A stretch of 64,000 nucleotides of DNA from CALBJU01 sp965247125 (GTDB lineage Bacteria; Bacteroidota; Rhodothermia; Rhodothermales; UBA10348): positions 1,364,001 through 1,428,000 of the forward strand of contig CBDFGO010000003.1 of assembly GCA_965247125.1 (NCBI GenBank), given 5' to 3'. The notes beneath the pieces are model-generated. The model had not been told where the DNA came from and did no database searches. It saw only the letters and a list, made by a program, of their open reading frames with translations. Position 1 is the stretch's first letter. Each line of letters opens with the position of its first letter. Made by a program: the position numbers and the translations under genes. Of the stretch, positions 41,486-50,683 are shown in pieces.

Positions 41486-42292
41486 CTATTTGGTTGAAGA
41501 TTCTGTGGCGAGGTCCTCCCAACTCCACTCGCGAAGACCCTCAAGTGTCTGGTGTGCCGTCAAATCATGCTGTATCGGGGTGATGGATACCCACCCGTTT
41601 TCTACAGCCCACAGGTCCGTGTTCTCCCCGGAATCCAGATTGATAAACGTTCCGGATAGCCAGTAGTAGGTCTTGTTGAACGGATCCAACCGTTCAGCAA
41701 ACGATTCCTCCCACATTGAGCGCGCCTGTCGCGTAATCATGCATCCCTTTATTTCTGAAAAGGGAAGGTCGGGAATATTCACATTCAACAATATTCCGCT
41801 CGGTAGGCCACCCCTCAGCACACGCGTCGCAATCTGAGTTGCAATCCTTCCAGCGGCTTCGAAATCCGCTTCGGACCATTTACAGTGAGAGAAAGCAATC
41901 GCTGGTATACCAAGGATGGCTGCCTCTGTAGCTGCGCTTACCGTGCCCGAATAAATCACGTTCACCGCCGTGTTGGGACCGTGATTGATCCCCGACACAA
42001 CCAGATCCGGTTTTCGGGGCACCAACTTATCGATGGCAAGCTTGACACAGTCTGCTGGAGTTCCTGAAACCGCGTACGCCATAATCGGACCGGAAGGGCC
42101 GCGGAAAGGCCAGGAACGGGCCCGCACTGGCTCTCTCATGGTTATCGCGTGACCAATAGCACTCATTTCCAGAAGGGGCGCAACAACCACTACGTCTGCC
42201 AGGGAGTCCATCGCGGCCGCGAGGGAGAGAATTCCAGCGGCTTCAATTCCATCATCATTGCTGACTAAAATCAGCGGGCGAGATTCCTTCAT
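41486..42292 (-). CDS. surE: 5'/3'-nucleotidase SurE
   Basis: SurE is a divalent-metal nucleoside monophosphate phosphatase. The opening I-L-V-S-N-D-D-G carries the two metal-binding Asp, and S-G-I-N-H-G-P-N is the second metal site; G-T-P-A-D-C-V-K is also conserved. The ATG at 42292, 13 bases after the panB stop, gives 268 residues and puts the motif near the N-terminus as usual. A longer frame from 42349 would overlap panB by 44 bases. Likely co-transcribed with panB and osmC. Confidence 0.93.
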   Translation of the reverse strand: MKESRPLILVSNDDGIEAAGILSLAAAMDSLADVVVVAPLLEMSAIGHAITMREPVRARSWPFRGPSGPIMAYAVSGTPADCVKLAIDKLVPRKPDLVVSGINHGPNTAVNVIYSGTVSAATEAAILGIPAIAFSHCKWSEADFEAAGRIATQIATRVLRGGLPSGILLNVNIPDLPFSEIKGCMITRQARSMWEESFAERLDPFNKTYYWLSGTFINLDSGENTDLWAVENGWVSITPIQHDLTAHQTLEGLREWSWEDLATESSTK

Positions 42293-42305
42293 GCGCTCGA
42301 TACTC

Positions 42306-43139
42306 TCAATAACTTTCCTCCTCTGAGGGGAAATCTCCGGCTCGGACATCTTGAATGTATTTCTCGACGGCCTCAGTTATTTGTACATCCAGTTTCGCGT
42401 ATCGGCGGACGAATCGTGGATTGAAATCCGTAGTCAGCCCGAGAGCATCGTGGGTAACCAGTACCTGACCATCACATTGACCCCCGGCGCCAATTCCGAT
42501 TGTCGGAATGGACAGGGACCCGGTCACCAGTTGCGCCAGTGGAGCGGGTATTTTTTCCAGAACAATGCCAAAAACGCCAGCTTTCTCCAAAAGGATGGCA
42601 TCCTCACGTAGTTCGATCGCTTCATCCTCTTCCCGAGCCCGTACTTGATAGGATCCAAAACGATAGATGGATTGAGGTGTCAGGCCAAGATGCCCCATTA
42701 CCGGTATTCCTGCTTCCAGAATTCGCTCCACGGTTGGAACGATGCTTCGGCCACCCTCAACCTTCACCGCGTGGGCGCCAGATTCCTTCATTACACGAAC
42801 CGCCGAATTCAGTGCCTGAATTGAATTACCCTGATAGGAGCCGAATGGAAGATCAACAACCACGAGAGCTCGTGAAACGCCTCGAACAACACATTGAGCG
42901 TGATAAACCATCTGGTCCAGCGTGATCGGAAGCGTGGTCTCATGGCCCGCCATCACATTGGAAGCCGAGTCACCCACCAGAATCACATCAATACCAGCAG
43001 AATCCAGAATGCGGGCCGACGTGTAGTCATATGCTGTCAGCATGGCTATGCGCACACCGGATACTTTCATATCCTGCAGTGTCTGAGTCGTAACCCGAAC
43101 GGCACTTTCCGGTGAGCTATTTGACAACTGTGTACTCAT
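42306..43139 (-). CDS. panB: 3-methyl-2-oxobutanoate hydroxymethyltransferase
   Basis: First committed step of pantothenate (coenzyme A) synthesis, adding a hydroxymethyl group from methylene-THF to ketoisovalerate. Family motifs: A-M-L-T-A-Y-D-Y-T-S-A, V-G-D-S-A-S-N-V-M-A-G-H-E-T-T-L-P, D-L-P-F-G-S-Y, V-K-V-E-G-G, M-G-H-L-G-L-T-P-Q-S, and G-I-G-A-G ... D-G-Q-V-L-V. All metal and substrate residues appear intact. The ATG at 43139 gives 277 residues; one at 43166 would add nine. No panC is nearby. Confidence 0.95.
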   Translation of the reverse strand: MSTQLSNSSPESAVRVTTQTLQDMKVSGVRIAMLTAYDYTSARILDSAGIDVILVGDSASNVMAGHETTLPITLDQMVYHAQCVVRGVSRALVVVDLPFGSYQGNSIQALNSAVRVMKESGAHAVKVEGGRSIVPTVERILEAGIPVMGHLGLTPQSIYRFGSYQVRAREEDEAIELREDAILLEKAGVFGIVLEKIPAPLAQLVTGSLSIPTIGIGAGGQCDGQVLVTHDALGLTTDFNPRFVRRYAKLDVQITEAVEKYIQDVRAGDFPSEEESY

Positions 43140-43171
43140 TTGCGATGATATCCTGACGGGCAGCAATATAA

Positions 43172-43201
43172 AGAAAGGCGGGCGCCCTGTGAGCGCCCGC
43201 C
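43172..43201 (-). terminator. Intrinsic terminator after the skp genes
   Basis: A perfect 9-bp GC stem (GGCGGGCGC/GCGCCCGCC, 43177-43201) with a 7-base loop is followed on the minus strand by TTTCTTTATATT. It lies 25 bases beyond the stop of the second skp gene and separates the envelope operon from panB. Confidence 0.85.
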
Positions 43202-43225
43202 TGAATCATTGGATATTTTGCTGAT

Positions 43226-43771
43226 TCAATTCGAAGCGGTCGAATCCTCTTCAATTTCGATGCCCAGACGTTGAGCTATATCAACATTGATGTTAATGAC
43301 GGAATCCGGATTTACATATAGAAGTGCGGGCGAGCGAATCACGATATCGAGACCCTTCTCTTTCGCAATAGCGTCAATGGCATCCTGAACCATCTGCAGG
43401 AGCGGCGCCATCAATTCGTCCTGACGAGCGGCCAACTCCTGGTCCTTGGACGCGGCAGAATTCTGAATTTCTGCCTGGAGTGTGGTCAGCTCGGCCTCAC
43501 GTTCCGCCTGGCGCTCTGCCGACAATAATGGAAGCTGCTTCTGGTAACGGTCTACACGTTCCTGGAAATCTTCTGCCAGCGCCTGGAGTGCCTCTTGACT
43601 GGTACGGTACTCTGCAGCGATCTGCTGCTGAACACCCTGGTACTCAGGCATGTACGTGATTATAATTTCGGGGTCTGCGTATCCGACCTTTAGTGACTGT
43701 GCAATGGCATCTGCATGAGTGACGCCAAGCATCAGAAGGGCAATAAGGATACTGAAAATGGATTTTTTCAT
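43226..43771 (-). CDS. OmpH/Skp family periplasmic chaperone (second copy)
   Basis: Skp holds unfolded outer-membrane proteins on their way to BamA. The 181-residue protein has a signal peptide (about 1-24), K-V-G-Y-A-D-P-E-I-I at the start of the body and a long charged coiled coil (about 45-135), which forms the Skp tentacles. The end D-I-V-I-R-S-P-A-L-L-Y-V-N-P closes the beta core. It is a diverged paralogue of the preceding gene; two tandem skp genes after bamA are common in this phylum. Confidence 0.88.
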   Translation of the reverse strand: MKKSIFSILIALLMLGVTHADAIAQSLKVGYADPEIIITYMPEYQGVQQQIAAEYRTSQEALQALAEDFQERVDRYQKQLPLLSAERQAEREAELTTLQAEIQNSAASKDQELAARQDELMAPLLQMVQDAIDAIAKEKGLDIVIRSPALLYVNPDSVININVDIAQRLGIEIEEDSTASN

Positions 43772-43866
43772 GTCTGTTTTTGTCCACAGAGACCGTTTAA
43801 TGGGTTCTGTGATGAGGAAAACGGCCCCGTGAGAAAGAGGCCGGTTAAAAGATTAACAAATGTTGT

Positions 43867-44415
43867 TCAATTGCGAATACTCTCAACGTCTATGCCAAGT
43901 TCTCTCAGTACAGTCGTAGAGAGGTTAAACTGCTCTCTTTTGAACATAAAGAGATACTCGCCCGAAGAATCGAAAACGTAATCATATCCCTCGGTGGTTG
44001 CTACTTCATTGATGGCCTGAAAAATCTTTTCTTGGAGCGGCCGCATCAGCTGTTCCTGCTGCAAGAAGATGTCCCCTTCCGGACCGAAATACTTAACCCG
44101 TAAGCGCTCGAGACTCTCTTCTGCCCGAACAATATCCTGTCTTCGATTCAGTCGCTCATCGTTTGTATAAAGAAGCTCTCTGGCCTGGTATTCGCGGAAT
44201 TGCTCGTCTACGTCTACTCTCATGTCATCCAGCTCCTGCTGCCACGCCTGCGCCATTCTGTCGACCTGCTGCTGAATGGTCTGATACTCAGGCATAGCTC
44301 GTAAAATGAACTCGGAATCCACATACCCAATCTTCTGCTGGGCAAGTGCCTGACCGGAGGAAAACATCAACATTCCGACAAATAACAGGGAGGCGGGAAT
44401 CAAAGATCTTTTCAT
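43867..44415 (-). CDS. OmpH/Skp family periplasmic chaperone (first copy)
   Basis: A 182-residue protein with a signal peptide (about 1-25, A-L-A-Q), the family opening K-I-G-Y-V-D-S-E-F-I-L, the motif M-P-E-Y-Q shared with its neighbour, a charged coiled coil (about 45-125) and the closing Y-D-Y-V-F-D-S-S-G-E-Y-L-F. It lies 115 bases downstream of bamA on the same strand, consistent with supplying clients to BamA. Confidence 0.9.
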   Translation of the reverse strand: MKRSLIPASLLFVGMLMFSSGQALAQQKIGYVDSEFILRAMPEYQTIQQQVDRMAQAWQQELDDMRVDVDEQFREYQARELLYTNDERLNRRQDIVRAEESLERLRVKYFGPEGDIFLQQEQLMRPLQEKIFQAINEVATTEGYDYVFDSSGEYLFMFKREQFNLSTTVLRELGIDVESIRN

Positions 44416-44530
44416 GACGAAAACGTTTTGTTTAGTTCTAGCGGGAGGGTCCGTTCTGTGCGACGAAAGAATAACACTCGATTACCCTGGTGGTCTCCCG
44501 GTGTACAGAATATTGGACTTTGGTACCTAA

Positions 44531-47005
44531 CTATTGTCCGAATCCTTGTCCCAGACTGAATTGAAACGTCCACTTTTTGGAGCCATCATGCTTGTTATTA
44601 ATGGGCTCAAACGTGTCGAAATTATAACCGTAAGCCATCTCAACCATCCCCAGAATCGGTAGGAAAAATCTCATTCCGAATCCGGCAGACCGGTACAGAT
44701 CGGTTGGATTATAGGAGTCGAGGCCGTCCCAGGCGTTCGCTGCATCCAGGAATGCGTAGGGTGCAGCTTGTAGTTGCTCCGACTGAATGGCCATCCAGCG
44801 CAATTCGGCGCTGTATTTATTCAAGATGCGACCACCAAACGGATCATTGTCATCACTTCTAGGACCCAGGGCACCGAGAGGATACCCCCTCATGTACACG
44901 ATGTCCTTACCAAAGAAGTTGTAAAAACCCTGCGTCTCGAACGGTGAGCCACCCACGATGAATCTTTCGAAGTTCACTTCACGATCGTCCAGAGAGCCGA
45001 TGTAGCCATGGTCAGCACTGAATCCGAGAGAGATTTTAGGCGCCAGCGGCGTATTCCAGGAATTAGTCAGACGCCATTTGTGATACTGGATCAGGTCGCC
45101 AATGGGCGGTGCGATCTCCAGTGATAGCGAAAATTTGGACCCACTCATAGGAAAAAGAGGGTGACTGGTGTTGTTCCGCGTTAAAGCTTGCCGGATAGTG
45201 ATTTCCTGGCTGATGCCAAACGGAAGCGTCGAGATCCAATCATCGTTGTTGTAAAACTGGTATCCAATCTGGGTTGACGTGCTGAAGTATGGATCCGGCC
45301 ACTTCAGTCTCTGCTCAAAAAATACCCGCTGGGAAAACGTCAGGAGCTTTCCTCCTCCCGAATCCAGAACATCCAGCCCCGAGATCCGCGAGAACGATGA
45401 TGAGAAGCCCACCGGTCGTGGTTTTCCCTTAAACCATGGCTCTGTGAACGAGAGCGAGTACTGCTGGTATCGTCTACCATTAGTTTGTATTCCGACCGAG
45501 AATCGTTGGCCATCACCCGCCGGCAGAGGCTTCCATTCACTTCCTTTGAAAAAATTCTGCGCGGAAAAGTTATTAAAGCTGAAACGAAGCATTAAAATCA
45601 GACCGAACCTGCCCCAGGTACCTGACAGTTCCAGTTGGTCCGTTCCCGTTTCCGAAAGATTCCAGTCTATGTCGACCGTCTTGCCCTCTTCATTGATATC
45701 AACACCCGGTCCTGCCGCCAGGGATTCTTGCGTGAAATAATTAAGCTGCATCAGACGGCGAATCGACTCTCCGATCTGAGTCCTGCTGAACGTATTTCCT
45801 GGAATCGTCGTGAGTTCACGTCGTACGACGTGGTCTTTGGTCTTTACATTTCCTGCAATCCCCACCATTCCGTACTTGTATACCTCGCCCTCAAAGATGT
45901 CGAAAAGCAGGTCCAAACTGTCGCCGACGACGGTAATTTGAGGCCGCACCCCGAAGCGCATATACCCCGAATTCATGTACAGGCTGGACACATCGCGATC
46001 TTTTCCGGCGCCATAAATGTTCTCCGTCAATTTCTTGGAGTTGAAAACGTCGCCTTTCAAGAAGCCAAGGCGTTGGGCAAGCATCTCGTCCGTGAAAAGC
46101 GTATTTCCCTCCCAATCGATATTCCTGACGTGATACTTCGGACCTTCGCGTACCTCCAGTTCTATCACCAGAGACGGCTTTTTTTGATCGGCGTCTACTA
46201 TATAGACCGAGTCACTCACCAACTCAGCGTCGTAGTAACCATTTTCGTTGTATTTGGCAAGAATCTTAACCAGGTCATTCTCATACTCGTCGCGATTCAA
46301 CTTCCCACTGCGCCAGAATCTCCATCCACCTTTAGGCTTCGTCTTCATCGCACCAATCACGGCAGCGTCGGAAAGTCCTTCGTTATTGTGAACCAGAATC
46401 TTCTTGACCTTGACCTTCGGTCCTCGATCAATCTGAAAATCCAGTGACTCGGTATTATCGTCATGCTCAGATCGGAGAACGTCTACTTCAGTCAGCGGGA
46501 AGCCCTTCTCGGCGTAGAAATCCTCAATGATCTGAATCGTCCTGGCGATGCTGTTTTCGTGAACGGGACCTCGCGTCACGAGTGGGGCTTCCTTTCGAAG
46601 ATCTTTCTGGTGCCCCTTTTTCACGCCGCTGAAAGAATACTCACGAAGCTTCGGGACTTCTCGCACCCGGATAACAATGTAGATTCCTGTTCCAACTTTA
46701 CGCTCTTCGACAATCTGCACATCCTCATAAGTCCGCAGCCGATAAATAGATCTGATCGCATCACCGAGCGCAGGATCTCCCGGAACGGTGAGCTTTTGGC
46801 CGATCGTCAACCGTGACGTCTGCTGGATAAAACTATTGGCATATTCGTCAGTCGTGCCTTCTACGGAGATCCCAAGAATTTCTAGAATCTCTGGTGATTG
46901 CAGTAGTCCCGGAGCAGCTGAGAGGCCTGGGTTTTGGGTTTGGGCTTGAACCAGGCCAACCGCCAAAAACAGTGTAAGTAATGAAAAGAAGGCTTTGAGA
47001 CTCAT
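44531..47005 (-). CDS. bamA: Outer membrane protein assembly factor BamA (Omp85)
   Basis: Central component that folds beta-barrels into the outer membrane. The 824-residue protein has a signal peptide (about 1-21), a series of POTRA domains to about residue 440 (for example I-L-G-I-S-V-E-G at the first and V-R-N-I-D-W-E-G-N-T-L-F at a later one), and a C-terminal 16-strand barrel. Late barrel elements include V-Y-M-R-G-Y-P-L-G-A-L-G, equivalent to the conserved V-R-G-Y/F segment, and a terminal aromatic strand. It should be essential for inserting the two usher-like proteins of this window as well. Confidence 0.95.
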   Translation of the reverse strand: MSLKAFFSLLTLFLAVGLVQAQTQNPGLSAAPGLLQSPEILEILGISVEGTTDEYANSFIQQTSRLTIGQKLTVPGDPALGDAIRSIYRLRTYEDVQIVEERKVGTGIYIVIRVREVPKLREYSFSGVKKGHQKDLRKEAPLVTRGPVHENSIARTIQIIEDFYAEKGFPLTEVDVLRSEHDDNTESLDFQIDRGPKVKVKKILVHNNEGLSDAAVIGAMKTKPKGGWRFWRSGKLNRDEYENDLVKILAKYNENGYYDAELVSDSVYIVDADQKKPSLVIELEVREGPKYHVRNIDWEGNTLFTDEMLAQRLGFLKGDVFNSKKLTENIYGAGKDRDVSSLYMNSGYMRFGVRPQITVVGDSLDLLFDIFEGEVYKYGMVGIAGNVKTKDHVVRRELTTIPGNTFSRTQIGESIRRLMQLNYFTQESLAAGPGVDINEEGKTVDIDWNLSETGTDQLELSGTWGRFGLILMLRFSFNNFSAQNFFKGSEWKPLPAGDGQRFSVGIQTNGRRYQQYSLSFTEPWFKGKPRPVGFSSSFSRISGLDVLDSGGGKLLTFSQRVFFEQRLKWPDPYFSTSTQIGYQFYNNDDWISTLPFGISQEITIRQALTRNNTSHPLFPMSGSKFSLSLEIAPPIGDLIQYHKWRLTNSWNTPLAPKISLGFSADHGYIGSLDDREVNFERFIVGGSPFETQGFYNFFGKDIVYMRGYPLGALGPRSDDNDPFGGRILNKYSAELRWMAIQSEQLQAAPYAFLDAANAWDGLDSYNPTDLYRSAGFGMRFFLPILGMVEMAYGYNFDTFEPINNKHDGSKKWTFQFSLGQGFGQ

Positions 47006-47148
47006 CTAACGCTTTTTGAATCGTTTTACGCGAATAATCGCACCACTCCAGGCCGCATGAACGGCATTCTGAGTACAGGGGTTTCCACCTCTCGGGGCAT
47101 TCCGCAATACCAGAATAACCTGGACAAGTCGGTCGTTATTGTTGAAGC

Positions 47149-47907
47149 TCAGATCTCTTTGGCAGTTTGAACACGACCAAACCTCCTGTCTCGATCCTGA
47201 AAAGCCTTGATAGCATCAAACAGGTTCGCTCTCCGAAAATCCGGCCAGTACATCGGCGAGAAATAGAGTTCTGTGTAAGCCATCTGCCAGAGGAGAAAAT
47301 TGGATATCCTTTTCTCTCCACCAGTCCTGATGAGCAGATCCGGGTCGGGGTAAGCTTCTCCAGACATGCTTCTTGCGATCAGCTCCTCGTCCACATCGTC
47401 TGCGGAGAGGGCGCCGCTTTCAATGCGGGATCCAATACTCCGCAGGGCTTGAGAAATGTCCCAGCGCCCGCTATATGAAAGCGCGAGAATCAGGGTCATT
47501 CTATCGTATTCGGAGGTGTCGCTTATAAGGTCAGTCAGTTCTCTCTGACATGGCACGGGTAACTGATCAATATCTCCGATAGTCTGTAGACGAATTCGGT
47601 TCTTGTGAAAGGTAGAAGCTTCGCGCTTCAGCGCTCTGATGAGTAAATGCATCAGCGCATTGATTTCTGCCTCTGGACGGTTCCAGTTCTCAGTAGAGAA
47701 TGTGTATAGGGTCAAGTACGAGATGCCCAACTCCGCGCACGCCTCCGTCACATCCCTCACGGCGTGCACACCCTCTTTGTGCCCTCGGACCCTGGCCATG
47801 CCCCTCTCTTTCGCCCATCGACCATTGCCATCCATAATGACTGCGATGTGCTTAGGAAGCGGGCCTCTGGCCCTCAACTCATGCAGTATTTCTGACTGCT
47901 GCTCCAC
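47149..47907 (-). CDS. uppS: Isoprenyl transferase (undecaprenyl diphosphate synthase)
   Basis: Makes the C55 lipid carrier for peptidoglycan and surface glycans. Motifs: H-I-A-V-I-M-D-G-N-G-R-W-A with the catalytic Asp near residue 26, G-H-K-E-G, L-T-L-Y-T-F-S-T-E-N-W-N-R-P, and D-L-L-I-R-T-G-G-E-K-R-I-S-N-F-L-L-W-Q. At 252 residues it is normal. It overlaps nothing; rseP ends 5 bases upstream. The 143 bases between this gene and bamA hold nothing I can identify. Confidence 0.96.
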   Translation of the reverse strand: MEQQSEILHELRARGPLPKHIAVIMDGNGRWAKERGMARVRGHKEGVHAVRDVTEACAELGISYLTLYTFSTENWNRPEAEINALMHLLIRALKREASTFHKNRIRLQTIGDIDQLPVPCQRELTDLISDTSEYDRMTLILALSYSGRWDISQALRSIGSRIESGALSADDVDEELIARSMSGEAYPDPDLLIRTGGEKRISNFLLWQMAYTELYFSPMYWPDFRRANLFDAIKAFQDRDRRFGRVQTAKEI

Positions 47908-47912
47908 AAATC

Positions 47913-49295
47913 TCAGAGTTTGACGATGTCGTTGAATATTACAAAGACCATGAACGCCAACAGAATTACCATCCCAACCTGCTGCAGGGCCATCCGCAGC
48001 TTGAGGGAAGGCTCCTTTCTGACAATCCCTTCATAGATCAAGAACACGAGATGTCCTCCATCCAGCGCTGGTATCGGGAGAATGTTGATTATCGCGAGCG
48101 TGATGGAAAGCATGGCAACAATGTTCCAGAAATACCGCGCGCCGGCATCAGCTGCTTCCTTCGTCGCCTTTGCGATCATTACCGGTCCGCCGATATTCTG
48201 TCTGAAACTGTCCTGACCAACGAATATCCTCTTCAGACTTGCGGCAACAAGACGAGTGTTGACAAACGTCTCTCCCACACCGCTCACAATGGCCTGGCCG
48301 AACCCGTATCGCTTAAATCGGAACATCGGAAATATTCCCATGATGAACTGGTCGTTGGACTTGTCCGCGGTCATTGACACCTCGAAGATCGTTCCATCTA
48401 CCATTTGCAAAGAATCGGGAAGCATTACAGCTGGACCTGAACCTACAGTAAGAACCGTATCGGATCGTACAAACCGCATCACAAACGACGAACCATTAGT
48501 AGCCTGAAGAGCGGGCTGAATATCTTCAAAAAACGTAATGACCGAATCTCCCACTGAGAGTATTCGGTCTCCACGCATCAATCCAGCCGCTTCTGCCGGA
48601 GAATCTTCCACGATCACACCTACCAGCGCAGCACTGAAATTTATCCCAAAGTTTACCCCGGACGTATTCAGGCGGGTCATCATGTCGGAAGGTCCTTCGA
48701 GTCGAATCAGCTCGCCCCCCCGTTCGAGATCTATAATAAGCGGATTCGCGAGGAGGACTTCTTCCATCCCACCGAGTCCCTCGAGGGCTTCGACCGGCTT
48801 TCCATTCACCCCGGTAATCAGATCTCCGGTCCGCAATCCCATGTCGTGTGCGACGGAAGACTCGGAGACCATAACTGCGCCAACCGCCGGTGGATAGATC
48901 TCACCGTAAACCACCTTCATACCGATGAATATGATCGCCGCCAGTATCAGATTGAACAGGACGCCGCCGGTAATCACCACGATGCGCTGCCAGACGGGTT
49001 TTGCCCGGAATTCGTAAGGTTTTGGCTCTGTATCCAGGACTTCGGTGTCCATACTTTCGTCAACCATGCCGGCAATCTTGACGTATCCACCTAGTGGAGT
49101 CAGGCCAAGTACGTACTCCGTTTCCCCGATCTTTTTTCCAATAATTTTGGGAGGGAATCCGACCGAAAACTTGTCGACCTTCATCTTGAAGAGCTTCGCA
49201 AAAAGATAATGACCCAGTTCATGGATGAACACGAGGATCATTATGGCGAGTAGAACCCAACCGATGTAGGGTAAAAAATTGAGAGTGGCGTCCAT
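47913..49295 (-). CDS. rseP: RIP metalloprotease RseP (site-2 protease)
   Basis: An intramembrane zinc protease that cleaves anti-sigma factors and signal-peptide remnants. H-E-L-G-H at residues 25-29 in the first membrane helix binds zinc, and N-I-L-P-I-P-A-L-D-G-G-H near the C-terminus supplies the third ligand. Two PDZ-like domains lie between (about 130-300, for example D-S-P-A-E-A-A-G-L-M-R-G-D). Four hydrophobic segments are visible. Length 460 is typical. It stands between dxr and uppS as in many bacteria. Confidence 0.95.
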   Translation of the reverse strand: MDATLNFLPYIGWVLLAIMILVFIHELGHYLFAKLFKMKVDKFSVGFPPKIIGKKIGETEYVLGLTPLGGYVKIAGMVDESMDTEVLDTEPKPYEFRAKPVWQRIVVITGGVLFNLILAAIIFIGMKVVYGEIYPPAVGAVMVSESSVAHDMGLRTGDLITGVNGKPVEALEGLGGMEEVLLANPLIIDLERGGELIRLEGPSDMMTRLNTSGVNFGINFSAALVGVIVEDSPAEAAGLMRGDRILSVGDSVITFFEDIQPALQATNGSSFVMRFVRSDTVLTVGSGPAVMLPDSLQMVDGTIFEVSMTADKSNDQFIMGIFPMFRFKRYGFGQAIVSGVGETFVNTRLVAASLKRIFVGQDSFRQNIGGPVMIAKATKEAADAGARYFWNIVAMLSITLAIINILPIPALDGGHLVFLIYEGIVRKEPSLKLRMALQQVGMVILLAFMVFVIFNDIVKL

Positions 49296-49360
49296 TGAGT
49301 ACCCGGAGTCGGGTTATAGTACGTAAGGAGACAAGCGTGAAGTGCGTCTTCAGACCCGCT

Positions 49361-50650
49361 CTAATTCGCGTCTACGCCTGCTAGTTCCACAGCGAGACGA
49401 CGCGAGTCGGCGTCTGCTTCGATTCGACTCTCGATCCCCTCTCCTTCCGGTAGTTGGATACGCATCATGACGTCTTCGATGAGGCCAGGGATGCGCGAAA
49501 ACCCAAGCTTCTCATCCAGAAAGAGCCCGACCGCGACTTCGTTTGCAGCGCTCATGACCGCGGTCATCGCCCCACCCTCACGCAAGGCCTCGTAAGCCAG
49601 GGAAAGGCAGCGATACTTTACCAGATCCGGTGCTTGGAAATTCAGCGACAAGGGCACGTTCCAGTTGATAACCCCGTGGTCAGCGGTCCACCGATCCGGA
49701 GCCGATAACGCATACTGTATCGGTACTTTCATATCAGGTGGGCCGATCTGCGCTTTGGTCGATCCATCCTGGAAGAGGACCATTGAATGGATAACAGATT
49801 CCGGATGAATGACCACATCAATCCGCTCTGGATCAATTCCAAAAAGCCATCTCGCTTCAATCACCTCGAGCCCCTTGTTCATCATGGTAGCAGAATCAAT
49901 CGTGATTTTCGTGCCCATTTTCCAGTTGGGATGATTCAGTGCTTCGGCTCGAGTGATTTGATCGAACGTATCCACAGATCTATTCAGAAAGGGACCACCT
50001 GAAGCTGTTATGATCAATCGATCTACTGAATCGCGGGGCTCTCCCACCAGGCATTGGTAAATCGCAGAATGTTCACTGTCCACAGGGATGATGTGCGAGT
50101 CGAATTCTAGAGCCATCTGCTGTATCAGATCTCCAGCGACGACCATGGTCTCCTTGTTGGCCAGCGCTACCCGGCGGCCACATTTGATAGCTTCGAGAGT
50201 CGGAATCAATCCGGCCGCCCCTACCAAGGCCGTGACTACAATATCCACCCCGGGCCAGGACGCAGCGGCCTTGAGACCCGAGACCCCTGAAAGAACGTTA
50301 CATGTCACGCTCGACTTTAGAAGCGCATCCCGATTGGTTTCCGCAATCACTACGCACTCGGGTTCGAATTCAGCCGCTTGTTGTGACAGGAGATCCACGT
50401 TGGAACCCGCCGTGAGAACGACAATCTTCAGCCGCTCAGGAAAGAGACGGGCAATGTCCAGAGTCTGGGTTCCGATGGAGCCCGTAGACCCCAGGATGGA
50501 TATCCGAACGGGTGATCCAGGAGCTATGGAAAGAGATTCTGTGTTCAATGCGGGTGAATAAGAAGAAGAAAGAAGATCAATTCTCAATGCATCGAAACTT
50601 ACGGGGTCGGCGTGCGATATTAAAGCGCACTTTCGGGGAAGTTGACGCAC
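49361..50650 (-). CDS. dxr: 1-deoxy-D-xylulose-5-phosphate reductoisomerase
   Basis: Converts DXP to MEP with NADPH, the second step of the non-mevalonate isoprenoid pathway that feeds UppS. Motifs: I-L-G-S-T-G-S-I-G (NADPH), V-D-S-E-H-S-A-I-Y-Q (metal and substrate), and N-H-P-N-W-K-M-G-T-K-I-T-I-D-S-A-T-M-M-N-K-G-L-E. The outermost ATG at 50650 gives 429 residues with about 48 residues before the first motif, longer than usual. TTG codons at 50587 and 50548 would remove most of this extension, so the true start is uncertain. Confidence 0.93.
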   Translation of the reverse strand: MRQLPRKCALISHADPVSFDALRIDLLSSSYSPALNTESLSIAPGSPVRISILGSTGSIGTQTLDIARLFPERLKIVVLTAGSNVDLLSQQAAEFEPECVVIAETNRDALLKSSVTCNVLSGVSGLKAAASWPGVDIVVTALVGAAGLIPTLEAIKCGRRVALANKETMVVAGDLIQQMALEFDSHIIPVDSEHSAIYQCLVGEPRDSVDRLIITASGGPFLNRSVDTFDQITRAEALNHPNWKMGTKITIDSATMMNKGLEVIEARWLFGIDPERIDVVIHPESVIHSMVLFQDGSTKAQIGPPDMKVPIQYALSAPDRWTADHGVINWNVPLSLNFQAPDLVKYRCLSLAYEALREGGAMTAVMSAANEVAVGLFLDEKLGFSRIPGLIEDVMMRIQLPEGEGIESRIEADADSRRLAVELAGVDAN

Positions 50651-50683
50651 TTTCCTTCACGAGTCAGGCTGGATGACAAGTAT

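Noticed and set aside
45635..46447. 270-codon plus-strand open frame opposite bamA
   Set aside because: bamA is unambiguous on the minus strand; the plus-strand frame has no start context or family motif.
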